From Gordonia terrae (GTDB lineage Bacteria; Actinomycetota; Actinomycetes; Mycobacteriales; Mycobacteriaceae), in NCBI RefSeq assembly GCF_001698225.1, contig NZ_CP016594.1:1984001-2048000 (forward strand): a DNA stretch of 64,000 bases, given 5' to 3'. Both the position numbers and the translations under genes were made by a program. Position 1 is the first letter of the stretch; each line of letters opens with the position of its first letter. Under the pieces are notes generated by a model that did not search any database, was not told the DNA's origin, and saw only the letters and a list, made by a program, of their open reading frames with translations. Positions 54,426-62,479 of the stretch are shown one piece after another.

Positions 54426-55829
54426 GTGACCAGGATCGTCATCATCGGCGGTGGACCCGCGGGTTACGAGGCGGCGCTCGCGGCGGCCGCCTACGGCGCC
54501 GACATCACGGTGATCGATTCGGACGGGATCGGCGGTGCCTGCGTGTTGTGGGACTGCGTGCCGTCCAAGACCTTCATCGCGTCCACCGGCATCCGCACCG
54601 AGGTCCGGCGAGCTGTCGACCTGGGAATCAACATCAAGACCGACGACACCTCGGTCACGCTCCCGCAGATCCACCAGCGGGTCCGCGACCTCGCGTTCGC
54701 GCAGTCCGCGGACATCCGCTCACGGCTCATCAGCGAGGGAGTCAAGCTCGTCGCCGGTAGTGCGGTGCTCGACGAACGGCAGGTCGGCGTCTCGACACAC
54801 AGCGTCGTCGCGACGCTGGCCGACGGGACCACCGAACGCTACGACGGCGACGTGGTGTTGTTGGCGACGGGAGCGTCGCCGCGCGTCCTGGACGACGCCC
54901 GGCCCGATGGCGAGCGCATCCTCACCTGGCGTCAGCTCTACGACCTCGAGGAACTGCCCGAACACCTCATCGTGATCGGCTCGGGCGTCACCGGCGCCGA
55001 GTTCGTCCACGCCTACACCGAACTGGGCGTGAAGGTGACGCTGGTGTCCAGCCGCGACCGGGTGCTCCCGCACGAGGACGAGGATGCGGCCCTGGTCCTC
55101 GAGGACGCGCTCGCCGAGCGTGGCGTCGAACTGGTCAAGCACGCCCGCGCCGACAAGGTCGAGCGCCACGGCGACTCGGTCACCGCGCACCTGGCCGACG
55201 GGTCGACCGTCACCGGCAGTCACGTGCTGATGACCGTCGGTTCGGTCCCGAACACCACCGACCTGGGGCTCGACCGCGCCGGCGTCGCCGTCGGCAAGGG
55301 CGGCTACATCGAGGTCGACCGGGTGTCCCGCACATCGGTCGCCGGGATCTATGCGGCGGGTGACTGCACCGGTCTGTTCCCGCTCGCCTCGGTGGCGGCC
55401 ATGCAGGGCCGCATCGCGATGTATCACGCCCTCGGCGAGGGCGTGAGCCCGATCAAGCTGAAAACCGTTGCCTCCGCGATCTTCACACGCCCGGAGATCG
55501 CGACGGTGGGGGTGTCGCAGAACGCGATCGACACCGGCGAGTACCCGGCCCGCACCGTGATGCTGCCGTTGGCCACCAACCCGCGCGCCAAGATGAGCGG
55601 TCTTCGGCGGGGCTTCGTGAAGATCTTCTGCCGGCCGGCCACCGGCGTGGTCATCGGCGGCGTCGTGGTGGCACCGAATGCCTCCGAACTGATCCTGCCC
55701 ATCGCCCTCGCGGTGCAGAACAAGCTCACGGTCGGCGACCTCGCGCAGACCTTCTCGGTGTACCCGTCGCTGACCGGGTCGATCACCGAGGCCGCGCGCC
55801 AGCTGGTCCGCCACGACGACTTGGACTGA
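54426..55829 (+). CDS. lpdA: LpdA, NAD(P)H quinone reductase-type flavoprotein disulfide reductase
   Basis: 467 residues. FAD motif IVIIGGGPAGYEAA, a redox pair GGACVLWDCVPSK (Cys39, Cys44), NAD motif VIGSGVTGAEF, and the FAD-binding YAAGDCTGLFPLASVA. The C-terminus reads SVYPSLTGSITEAAR, so the HPT..E dyad of true lipoamide dehydrogenases is missing. It therefore matches M. tuberculosis LpdA (Rv3303c), a quinone reductase, except that it keeps both cysteines. GTG 54426 has AGGAG 5 nt upstream; GTG 54420 overlaps that site. Confidence 0.93.
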   Translation: MTRIVIIGGGPAGYEAALAAAAYGADITVIDSDGIGGACVLWDCVPSKTFIASTGIRTEVRRAVDLGINIKTDDTSVTLPQIHQRVRDLAFAQSADIRSRLISEGVKLVAGSAVLDERQVGVSTHSVVATLADGTTERYDGDVVLLATGASPRVLDDARPDGERILTWRQLYDLEELPEHLIVIGSGVTGAEFVHAYTELGVKVTLVSSRDRVLPHEDEDAALVLEDALAERGVELVKHARADKVERHGDSVTAHLADGSTVTGSHVLMTVGSVPNTTDLGLDRAGVAVGKGGYIEVDRVSRTSVAGIYAAGDCTGLFPLASVAAMQGRIAMYHALGEGVSPIKLKTVASAIFTRPEIATVGVSQNAIDTGEYPARTVMLPLATNPRAKMSGLRRGFVKIFCRPATGVVIGGVVVAPNASELILPIALAVQNKLTVGDLAQTFSVYPSLTGSITEAARQLVRHDDLD

Positions 55830-55937
55830 GTCGGGCCTTCCGCTGTGCACAGGCGGTGCCGGTGTTCACCGCGGCCGGGGATGCCGCGGTAGGGTCGGAC
55901 GAATTCGTTCGTCCCGGCCAGCGACCAAGGGGGTGTC

Positions 55938-57359
55938 GTGACCTCGCCGGAGGAGTCCTACAACACCCACGGCAGTCGCAACGAGCGCATGTTCGACGGC
56001 GACCGCACGGAGTGGGCCGGTATGAGCATCGACGAGATCCTCGACGTCCTGAGCACCATGGAACCGGGACGTGCGAGTGGTGACGTCCAGACGATCCTGA
56101 CGGCGATCGAGTCCGTCCGGCGAGCGGCCGAACGGATGCATGCGATGTTCGGCGACAGCATGCTGGGGCTGGCGTCCGACGCGGCGCTGGAAGCGGGCCG
56201 GTCGCTGTCTGCTGATCTGGCGGCGACGTCGGACACCGCGAGCCGGATCGGTGATGCGCTGACCGGTGCGACGGGCATCCTCGGGTCGGCGCGCGGCCAG
56301 GAGGGACGGCTGCGCGAGTTGCAGCAGCACATCCGGGACCACCCCGAGGACGCCCCCACGGTGCGGCATGAGGCCGATCGAACCATGACGGGCGCGTACT
56401 CGTCGCCGATGATCGGGCTGCAGCACTCTCTCCCGCACGACCCGTCCGGCGCGAACGGGGTCACCGGCGGCCTCGGGTCAGCAGCGGCCGGTGGGCCGTC
56501 CGGCACCGGGGGCTACGGGTCGGATGCCGCGCGCGGCCAGGCGGGCAACACCGTGGATGCCGGTGACTTCGGCCGCCCGGCATCCTCCGGTGTGCCGGTG
56601 CCGGCCGGGGCGGCCGGGCCACCGCCGGGAGGTGGTGGCCCGGGTTCGTCGACGACGCCGGCGGGGCCGGCAGGTCCGCCGTCGGGCCCCGCGGGGCGCG
56701 GTGGCACCGATGGGTCCGACGGCCTCCTGCGTGGTGGTCGGGCGACCCCCGATTCGTCGCCACGAGGTGCGGCGACCTCGGGATCGCATCGTGGCGTGGG
56801 CCTCGACGGGACCGGGGAGTCCGGGTCCCGCGGAGGCGCTCCGGGCAGCGGCGTCGGATCGGGTGTCCCCGCGTCGGCGGCCACGCCCGCCGTCCTGACT
56901 CCCGGGGCGGTGCCACCACCGCTCTCGGCCCCGTCCGCCACTCCGACACCGGCGTCCCCGGCGGCCGGCGCACCGACATCGGCAACCCCGGCCGGCCCGG
57001 TCGGCCAGCGCCCCGCGGGGATGCCGCCCGCCGGCATGCCGGGTGGCGGCCGGCGCCCCGGGGCGGACGACGCCCCTCACCGCGCCGCGCCATACCTGCA
57101 CAACCGGGAACACGGGGCGGAGATCGTCGGCGACATGCCGCTCGTGGGTCCGCCCGTCATCGGCGACTGGATCCGGCAGGCGTTCCCGACAGTCCCCGAA
57201 CCGCACCCGGCCGATCCCGGCGGGACCTCGTCCCCGCGGTCCGCCCCGCCCGGTGACGCCGATTCCCCTGACGGCAACGGCACTGCAGCGCAACCGGTTT
57301 CGAACGACGACCGAACGACCGCGGACGGTCCGGTCCTCGCGAGACCGGAGCCGGTGTGA
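55938..57359 (+). CDS. Putative ESX-associated protein with Gly/Pro-rich centre
   Basis: 473 residues. The helical N-terminal 150 contain TEWAGMSIDEILDVL (a W-x-G-type motif) and coiled helices (ILTAIESVRRAAERMHAMFGD). Residues about 165-375 are low-complexity Gly/Pro/Ala. A distinct C-terminal motif, PYLHNREHGAEIVGDMPLVG, is followed by a Pro-rich end. The layout resembles PPE/Esp-type type VII substrates, but no family is certain. AAGGGGG (55927-55933) precedes the GTG start. Forms a pair with the following gene. Confidence 0.6.
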   Translation: MTSPEESYNTHGSRNERMFDGDRTEWAGMSIDEILDVLSTMEPGRASGDVQTILTAIESVRRAAERMHAMFGDSMLGLASDAALEAGRSLSADLAATSDTASRIGDALTGATGILGSARGQEGRLRELQQHIRDHPEDAPTVRHEADRTMTGAYSSPMIGLQHSLPHDPSGANGVTGGLGSAAAGGPSGTGGYGSDAARGQAGNTVDAGDFGRPASSGVPVPAGAAGPPPGGGGPGSSTTPAGPAGPPSGPAGRGGTDGSDGLLRGGRATPDSSPRGAATSGSHRGVGLDGTGESGSRGGAPGSGVGSGVPASAATPAVLTPGAVPPPLSAPSATPTPASPAAGAPTSATPAGPVGQRPAGMPPAGMPGGGRRPGADDAPHRAAPYLHNREHGAEIVGDMPLVGPPVIGDWIRQAFPTVPEPHPADPGGTSSPRSAPPGDADSPDGNGTAAQPVSNDDRTTADGPVLARPEPV

Positions 57360-57393
57360 TCCGGAAGTCCCGCAGGCGACGACGGGTGACACC

Positions 57394-57834
57394 GTGCTGA
57401 GGCGTGTCGACCGGCTGCCCGGCGGCGTCGCCCGACTCGTCGATGCGGTCCCGGACGAAGACCTCACCGCGTGTCTGCACCTCATCGTCGCCACCGTTCT
57501 GGATGTGACGGCGGTGTCGACGCCCGAGATCCGGGAGATCATCGGCCAGTGGCGTCGGCAGGGCGTTACGACGGCGGCGGGGATCGCCCGGCTCCGTCTC
57601 GTCGCGGCCCAGCACGACTTCGACGCGTTCGCGCATCAGCGCCGCGGCGACGTCGGCGCCCAGCGCGAGAGCTTCCGCCGCGCCCGCGCCGTCGATTGCG
57701 CGGTCGCCGCGATGTCGACGTCGGCCGCCGGCGAATCACCCCGCGACGCGCTCCGCGACACGGCATACGAGGCCGCGGCCGCGCTCGGCGGGAGTGCCGG
57801 CGTGGTCGCCGTCCTCGCCGACCACGTGGTGTGA
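57394..57834 (+). CDS. Hypothetical helical protein downstream of the ESX-like gene
   Basis: 146 residues, mostly alpha-helical and soluble, with no recognisable motif (VARLVDAVPDEDLTACLHLI, AVAAMSTSAAGESPRDALRD). The GTG start (57394) has GGG about 8 nt upstream; it follows the previous gene by 34 bp, so the two are probably one transcript. Could be a chaperone or partner of the upstream protein (inference). Converges with glpK. Confidence 0.55.
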   Translation: MLRRVDRLPGGVARLVDAVPDEDLTACLHLIVATVLDVTAVSTPEIREIIGQWRRQGVTTAAGIARLRLVAAQHDFDAFAHQRRGDVGAQRESFRRARAVDCAVAAMSTSAAGESPRDALRDTAYEAAAALGGSAGVVAVLADHVV

Positions 57835-57847
57835 GGGGCGGCTTCGG

Positions 57848-59356
57848 TCAGGTCAGGCCGAAGCTGTGCTCGACCGCCCGGTTCCACCCCGCATAGAGGC
57901 GGTCGCGTTCGTCCGCATCCATCCCCGGCTCCCACCGCTTGTCCTCGGCCCAGTTGGCGCGGATGTCGTCCTCGCTCTCCCAGAAGCCCACCGCCAGCCC
58001 GGCCGCATAGGCCGCGCCGAGGGCGGTCGTCTCGTTGACGACCGGGCGCACGACGGGGACGTCCAGGATGTCGGCCTGGAACTGCATGAGCAGTTCGTTC
58101 ACCACCATCCCGCCGTCGACCTTCAGCGTCGACAGTTCCACCCCGGAGTCGGCCTGCATCGCCTCGATGACCTCACGCGTCTGGAAAGCGCTGGCCTCCA
58201 GCGCCGCCCGCGCGATGTGGCCCTTGTCGGCGAACCGGGTCAGACCCACGATGACGCCACGGGCGTCGGGGCGCCAGCGCGGTGCGAAGAGTCCGGAGAA
58301 CGCCGGGACGAAGTAGACGCCGCCGTTGTCGTCGACCCCGCCGGCCAGTTTCTCGACCTCGGACGCCTGCGAGAACAGCCCGAGGTTGTCGCGCAGCCAC
58401 TGGATGAGCGAACCGGTCACCGCGATCGAGCCCTCGAGTGCGTATCGTGCGGGCTGCTCGCCGATGCGGTAGCAGACGGTGGTGAGCAGTCCGTGCTCGC
58501 TGAAGACCGGCTCGGTGCCGGTGTTGAGGAGCAGGAAGTTGCCGGTCCCGTAGGTGTTCTTGGCCTCGCCGGGTTCCAGACAGGCCTGGCCGAAGGTCGC
58601 GGCCTGTTGGTCGCCGAGGATGCCGGCGAGCGGTACCCCGGGGAGGGGGCCGTTGCCCCGGAGGGCGCCGAAATCGCCTGAAGAACTCCTGATCTCGGGC
58701 AGCATGGCCATCGGGATGCCCATCTCGGCGCAGATGTCGGCGTCCCAGGTCTGGGTCCGCAGGTCCATCAACATGGTGCGCGAGGCGTTGGTGACATCCG
58801 TGACGTGCCGGCCGCCGTCCACCCCGCCGGTCATGTTCCAGGCCATCCAGGAGTCCATTGTGCCGAAACACAATTCACCGTTCTCGGCGCGTTCGCGGAG
58901 GCCGTCGACGGAGTCGAGGAGCCAGCGGGCCTTCGGGCCGGCGAAGTAGGTCGACAACGGCAGGCCGGTGCGATCGCGGAACCGGTCCTTGCCGACATCT
59001 CCGGCCAGCTCGGTGCACAGATCATCGGTTCGCGTGTCCTGCCACACGATGGCGTTGTGCACCGGCTTGCCGGTGTCGCGCTCCCAGATCACGGTGGTCT
59101 CGCGCTGATTGGTGAGGCCGCAGGCGACGATGTCCTTCGCGGTCAGTTCGGCCGACGCGAGGGCGGCGGCGCCGACGCGCCGGGTGTTACGCCAGATCTC
59201 GGCGGCGTCGTGCTCGACCCGGCCCGCGCGCGGGAAGATCTGTTCGTGTTCGAGCTGCTCGACGCCGACGACGCGACCCTTGTGATCGAAGATCATCGCC
59301 CGGGTCGAGGTGGTGCCCTGGTCGATCGCCGCCACGTATTTGCCTGACCTACCCAC
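57848..59356 (-). CDS. glpK: Glycerol kinase GlpK
   Basis: 502 residues. FGGY kinase: [51 protein letters not shown], and [14 protein letters not shown]. Phosphorylates glycerol to glycerol-3-phosphate, the substrate of the divergent GlpD. GTG 59356 start. The region shared with glpD is 55 bp and contains an inverted repeat. Confidence 0.97.
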   Translation of the reverse strand: MGRSGKYVAAIDQGTTSTRAMIFDHKGRVVGVEQLEHEQIFPRAGRVEHDAAEIWRNTRRVGAAALASAELTAKDIVACGLTNQRETTVIWERDTGKPVHNAIVWQDTRTDDLCTELAGDVGKDRFRDRTGLPLSTYFAGPKARWLLDSVDGLRERAENGELCFGTMDSWMAWNMTGGVDGGRHVTDVTNASRTMLMDLRTQTWDADICAEMGIPMAMLPEIRSSSGDFGALRGNGPLPGVPLAGILGDQQAATFGQACLEPGEAKNTYGTGNFLLLNTGTEPVFSEHGLLTTVCYRIGEQPARYALEGSIAVTGSLIQWLRDNLGLFSQASEVEKLAGGVDDNGGVYFVPAFSGLFAPRWRPDARGVIVGLTRFADKGHIARAALEASAFQTREVIEAMQADSGVELSTLKVDGGMVVNELLMQFQADILDVPVVRPVVNETTALGAAYAAGLAVGFWESEDDIRANWAEDKRWEPGMDADERDRLYAGWNRAVEHSFGLT

Positions 59357-59358
59357 GC

Positions 59359-59381
59359 CGGACAGTGTCGCACGCTGTCCG
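59359..59381. promoter_or_regulatory. Candidate glp operator: CGGACAG-N9-CTGTCCG
   Basis: A perfect 7-bp inverted repeat lies 2 bp from the glpK start and 30 bp from the glpD start, in the only non-coding DNA between them. A shared operator for both glycerol genes is plausible; no regulator gene is adjacent. Confidence 0.45.
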
Positions 59382-59411
59382 ACTCGCCGAGATCAATTAG
59401 GCTCGGCAACC

Positions 59412-61154
59412 ATGAACACCGAGTTCAACCCGGACCGGCCGGCCGACATGGGGCCCCTCTACCGCGCCGAGGCGTGGCGGAGATTCGGGGAGGAGCAGTT
59501 CGACGTCGTGGTCATCGGCGGCGGCGTGGTGGGCGTCGGCGCCGCACTCGACGCGGCGACGCGCGGCCTGCGGGTGGCGCTCGTGGAGGCGCGCGACATC
59601 GCCTCGGGCACGTCGAGCCGGTCGTCGAAGATGTTCCACGGTGGGCTCCGTTATCTCGAACAGCTCGAATTCGGGCTCGTGCGTGAGGCTCTGCGCGAAC
59701 GCGAGTTGTCGCTGCGGTTCCTCGCCCCGCACCTGGTGAAGCCCCTGCCGTTCCTGTATCCGCTCACGCAACGTGTCTGGGAGCGGCCCTATGTCGGAGC
59801 CGGCATCTTCCTCTACGACCGGATGGGTGGCGCCAAGTCCGTTCCCGGACAACGGCATGTCACCCGATCGGGCGCGCTGCGCGTGGCGCCGGCGCTCAAA
59901 CGCAACTCGCTGATCGGCGGGATCCGATACTACGACACGGTCGTCGACGACGCCCGCCACAGCCTCACGGTTGCCCGCACGGCGGCCAACTACGGGGCGG
60001 TCATCCGAACCTCCACCCAGGTGATCGGATTCCTGCGCGAGTCCGACCGCGTCCTCGGAGTCCGGGTGCGCGACACCGAGAACGGCGACGTCACCGAGAT
60101 CCGTGCGCACTGTGTGATCAACGCAGCCGGGGTGTGGACCGACGAGGTGCAGGCGCTGTCCAGACAGCGCGGGCACTTCAAGGTCCGCGCCTCCAAAGGG
60201 GTGCACATCGTGGTGCCCCGCGACCGCATCGTCAGCGAGACCGCGATCATCCTCCGCACCGCCAACTCGGTGCTGTTCGTCATCCCGTGGGAGACGCACT
60301 GGATCATCGGCACCACCGACACCGACTGGAACCTCGACCTCGCGCATCCGGCCGCCACCCGCGCCGACATCGACTACATCCTCGAACGCGTCAACGAGGT
60401 CCTCGTGACCAAGCTGACGCACGACGACATCGAAGGTGTGTACGCGGGACTGCGTCCGTTGCTCGCCGGTGAGGACGACGAGACCTCGAAGCTGTCGCGC
60501 GAGCACGCGGTCGCGACCGTTGCACCCGGTCTCGTGTCGATCGCGGGCGGCAAGTACACCACCTACCGGGTGATGGCCGCCGACGCCGTGGACGCCTGCA
60601 ACGACTTCATCCCCACCCGCGTCGCGCCGTCGATCACCGAACGGGTCCCGCTGCTCGGCGCCGACGGCTACTTCGCGCTCATCAACCAGTGCGAGCACCT
60701 GGGGCAGCGTTTCGGCTTGCACCCGTATCGCATTCGGCGGTTGCTCAACCGGTACGGCTCACTGATCGACGACGTGCTCTACTACGCCGACGGTGACAAG
60801 AGCCTGCTGCAGCCGCTCGCCGCGGCGCCGCAGTATCTGCGCGTCGAGGTGGTGTATGCGGCGGTCGACGAGGCGGCGCTGCATCTCGAAGACGTGCTCG
60901 CCCGCCGCACCCGTATCGCCATCGAGTACTCCCACCGCGGGGTCGACTGCGCCGACGAGGTGGCCGACCTGCTCGCGCCGTTGCTCGGCTGGACCACCGA
61001 GCAACGCGACTTCGAGGTCGCGACCTACATCGCGCGGGTGGAGGCCGAGGTGGCCTCCCAGCAGCAGCCCGATGACGACTCCGCCGACGCATTACGCGCC
61101 GCGGCGCCCGAGGCGCGCGCCGAGATCCTGGAGCCGGTGCCCGTTCCGAAGTGA
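59412..61154 (+). CDS. glpD: Aerobic glycerol-3-phosphate dehydrogenase GlpD
   Basis: 580 residues. FAD motif VVVIGGGVVGVGAALDAA, GTSSRSSKMFHGGLRYLEQ, NAAGVWTD, IPWETHWIIGTTDTDW and SIAGGKYTTYRVMA; C-terminal helical domain. Membrane-associated; oxidises glycerol-3-phosphate to DHAP with electrons going to quinone. ATG 59412 directly follows a short leader without a clear Shine-Dalgarno sequence. The M. tuberculosis counterpart is glpD2 (Rv3302c), next to lpdA as here. Confidence 0.97.
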   Translation: MNTEFNPDRPADMGPLYRAEAWRRFGEEQFDVVVIGGGVVGVGAALDAATRGLRVALVEARDIASGTSSRSSKMFHGGLRYLEQLEFGLVREALRERELSLRFLAPHLVKPLPFLYPLTQRVWERPYVGAGIFLYDRMGGAKSVPGQRHVTRSGALRVAPALKRNSLIGGIRYYDTVVDDARHSLTVARTAANYGAVIRTSTQVIGFLRESDRVLGVRVRDTENGDVTEIRAHCVINAAGVWTDEVQALSRQRGHFKVRASKGVHIVVPRDRIVSETAIILRTANSVLFVIPWETHWIIGTTDTDWNLDLAHPAATRADIDYILERVNEVLVTKLTHDDIEGVYAGLRPLLAGEDDETSKLSREHAVATVAPGLVSIAGGKYTTYRVMAADAVDACNDFIPTRVAPSITERVPLLGADGYFALINQCEHLGQRFGLHPYRIRRLLNRYGSLIDDVLYYADGDKSLLQPLAAAPQYLRVEVVYAAVDEAALHLEDVLARRTRIAIEYSHRGVDCADEVADLLAPLLGWTTEQRDFEVATYIARVEAEVASQQQPDDDSADALRAAAPEARAEILEPVPVPK

Positions 61155-61240
61155 CGGCGGCCCGGTCAAGTCGGGACGTTGGCCTCTGTCGCTGCCCCTG
61201 ATCGCGCGGCACGATCGGGGTGGGGGAGAAGGAGACGGTC

Positions 61241-61663
61241 ATGGTCGACGAATCGGTTCGGGTACTCACCCCCGACGAGGCCTGGAAGCTGTTGGGAGCC
61301 GCTGATTTCGGCAGGCTCGCCCTGAGTGTCGACGGTCAACCCGACATCTTCCCGGTGAACTTCCACGCGATCGACGGCCGCATCCTGCTGCGGTCCGGCG
61401 AGGGCACCAAATTGTCGGAGCTGGCGGTGAATTCGCGGGTGGCGTTCGAGACCGACGGACACACCGACGCCGACGGCTGGAGCGTGGTCGCCAAGGGGAA
61501 GGCGCGGATCCTCGTGTCGTTCAACGAGATCGAGGCGGCCGACCAGCTTCCGCTGCGACCCTGGATCGCAACGATGAAGTACCACTACGTGGAGATCACG
61601 GTCGACTCGATCACGGCCCGCCGCTTCGAGTTCGGGCCCGAGCCCGAGCGCTACCCCGTGTGA
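61241..61663 (+). CDS. PPOX-class split-barrel flavin/F420 protein
   Basis: 140 residues of the pyridoxamine-5'-phosphate-oxidase-like fold: WKLLGAADFGRLALSVDGQPDIFPVNFH, ILLRSGEGTKLSEL, VAFETDGH, WSVVAKGKARIL. Small family members of this type in actinobacteria bind FMN or F420; the substrate is unknown. AAGGAG lies 6 nt before the ATG. Converges with nei2 (16-bp gap). Confidence 0.85.
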   Translation: MVDESVRVLTPDEAWKLLGAADFGRLALSVDGQPDIFPVNFHAIDGRILLRSGEGTKLSELAVNSRVAFETDGHTDADGWSVVAKGKARILVSFNEIEAADQLPLRPWIATMKYHYVEITVDSITARRFEFGPEPERYPV

Positions 61664-61679
61664 GGGGGCCCCGGCCGCC

Positions 61680-62471
61680 TCAGATCTGACACCGGGGACA
61701 CCAGTAGACCGAGCGCTCCCCGCCGGGGGATTCGAGTTCGCCGCGCTTCACCGGGGTCGCACAGCGCCGGCACAACCGACCGTGACGTCCGTACACCCAC
61801 ATCCGCGCGTTGGGTGAGGTGTTGCCCGTGGTGGTGCGCGCCGAGCGCATCCGGTTGGCCCATAGGAGACGCCGGCTGAGATCGACCACCGGGCCGAGAT
61901 CCACCTCGCCCACCGGCCGGGTGGGGAGGACACGGCGGAGGAAGCAGATCTCACTGCGGAAGACGTTGCCGATCCCCGCGATGAGGCGTTGATCGAGGAG
62001 TGCCGACCCGATGGTCTCGTCGGGGTGCGCGGCGAGTCGCCGGATCGCCTCCTCACGATCGAAGTCGTCGGCGAGCAGGTCGGGACCGAGGTAGGCGAGC
62101 GCCGCGTCCGGGTCGGCGAGGAGTTCGAGGACCCCCAGGTCGAAACCCACGGCCTCGTGGTCGGCAGTTCGCAGGACCGCACGCGCTTGATAGGCGGGCC
62201 GCCGCCACCGTTGCCCGCGAGGATGAACGTGCCAGGCCCCCTCCATCTTCAGGTGCGAGTGGATGCTGACGGCGTCGCCGGCTCCCGGGCTGCTGTCGGC
62301 GACGTCGATCAGCAGATGTTTGCCCACCGAGCGCACCGCCGACACCTCGCGTCCGGAGAGATCCGCGGTCGCCAGTGACGGGATGCGGAGGTCCGACGAC
62401 TCGAGCACGCGACCGGCGAGACCGGCCCGCAGACGCGCCGCGGCGGCGAAGACGGTGTCGCCCTCAGGCAT
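61680..62471 (-). CDS. nei2: Nei2-type DNA glycosylase/AP lyase (Fpg/Nei family)
   Basis: 263 residues. The N-terminal MPEGDTV gives catalytic Pro2 and Glu3; GKHLLI contains the conserved Lys; H2TH is in IAGIGNVFRSEICF; a zinc finger ends the protein (CRRC and CPRC). Removes oxidised pyrimidines. GAGGAG, formed by the lhr stop region, is its ribosome binding site, and the gap to lhr is 8 nt, so the two repair genes are one operon. Confidence 0.94.
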   Translation of the reverse strand: MPEGDTVFAAAARLRAGLAGRVLESSDLRIPSLATADLSGREVSAVRSVGKHLLIDVADSSPGAGDAVSIHSHLKMEGAWHVHPRGQRWRRPAYQARAVLRTADHEAVGFDLGVLELLADPDAALAYLGPDLLADDFDREEAIRRLAAHPDETIGSALLDQRLIAGIGNVFRSEICFLRRVLPTRPVGEVDLGPVVDLSRRLLWANRMRSARTTTGNTSPNARMWVYGRHGRLCRRCATPVKRGELESPGGERSVYWCPRCQI

Positions 62472-62479
62472 CGCTCTCC

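Noticed and set aside
59395..59413. IdeR-like 19-mer starting TTAGGCTCGGC before glpD
   Set aside because: Only 13/19, overlaps the start codon, and glpD has no iron logic; probably chance in this composition.
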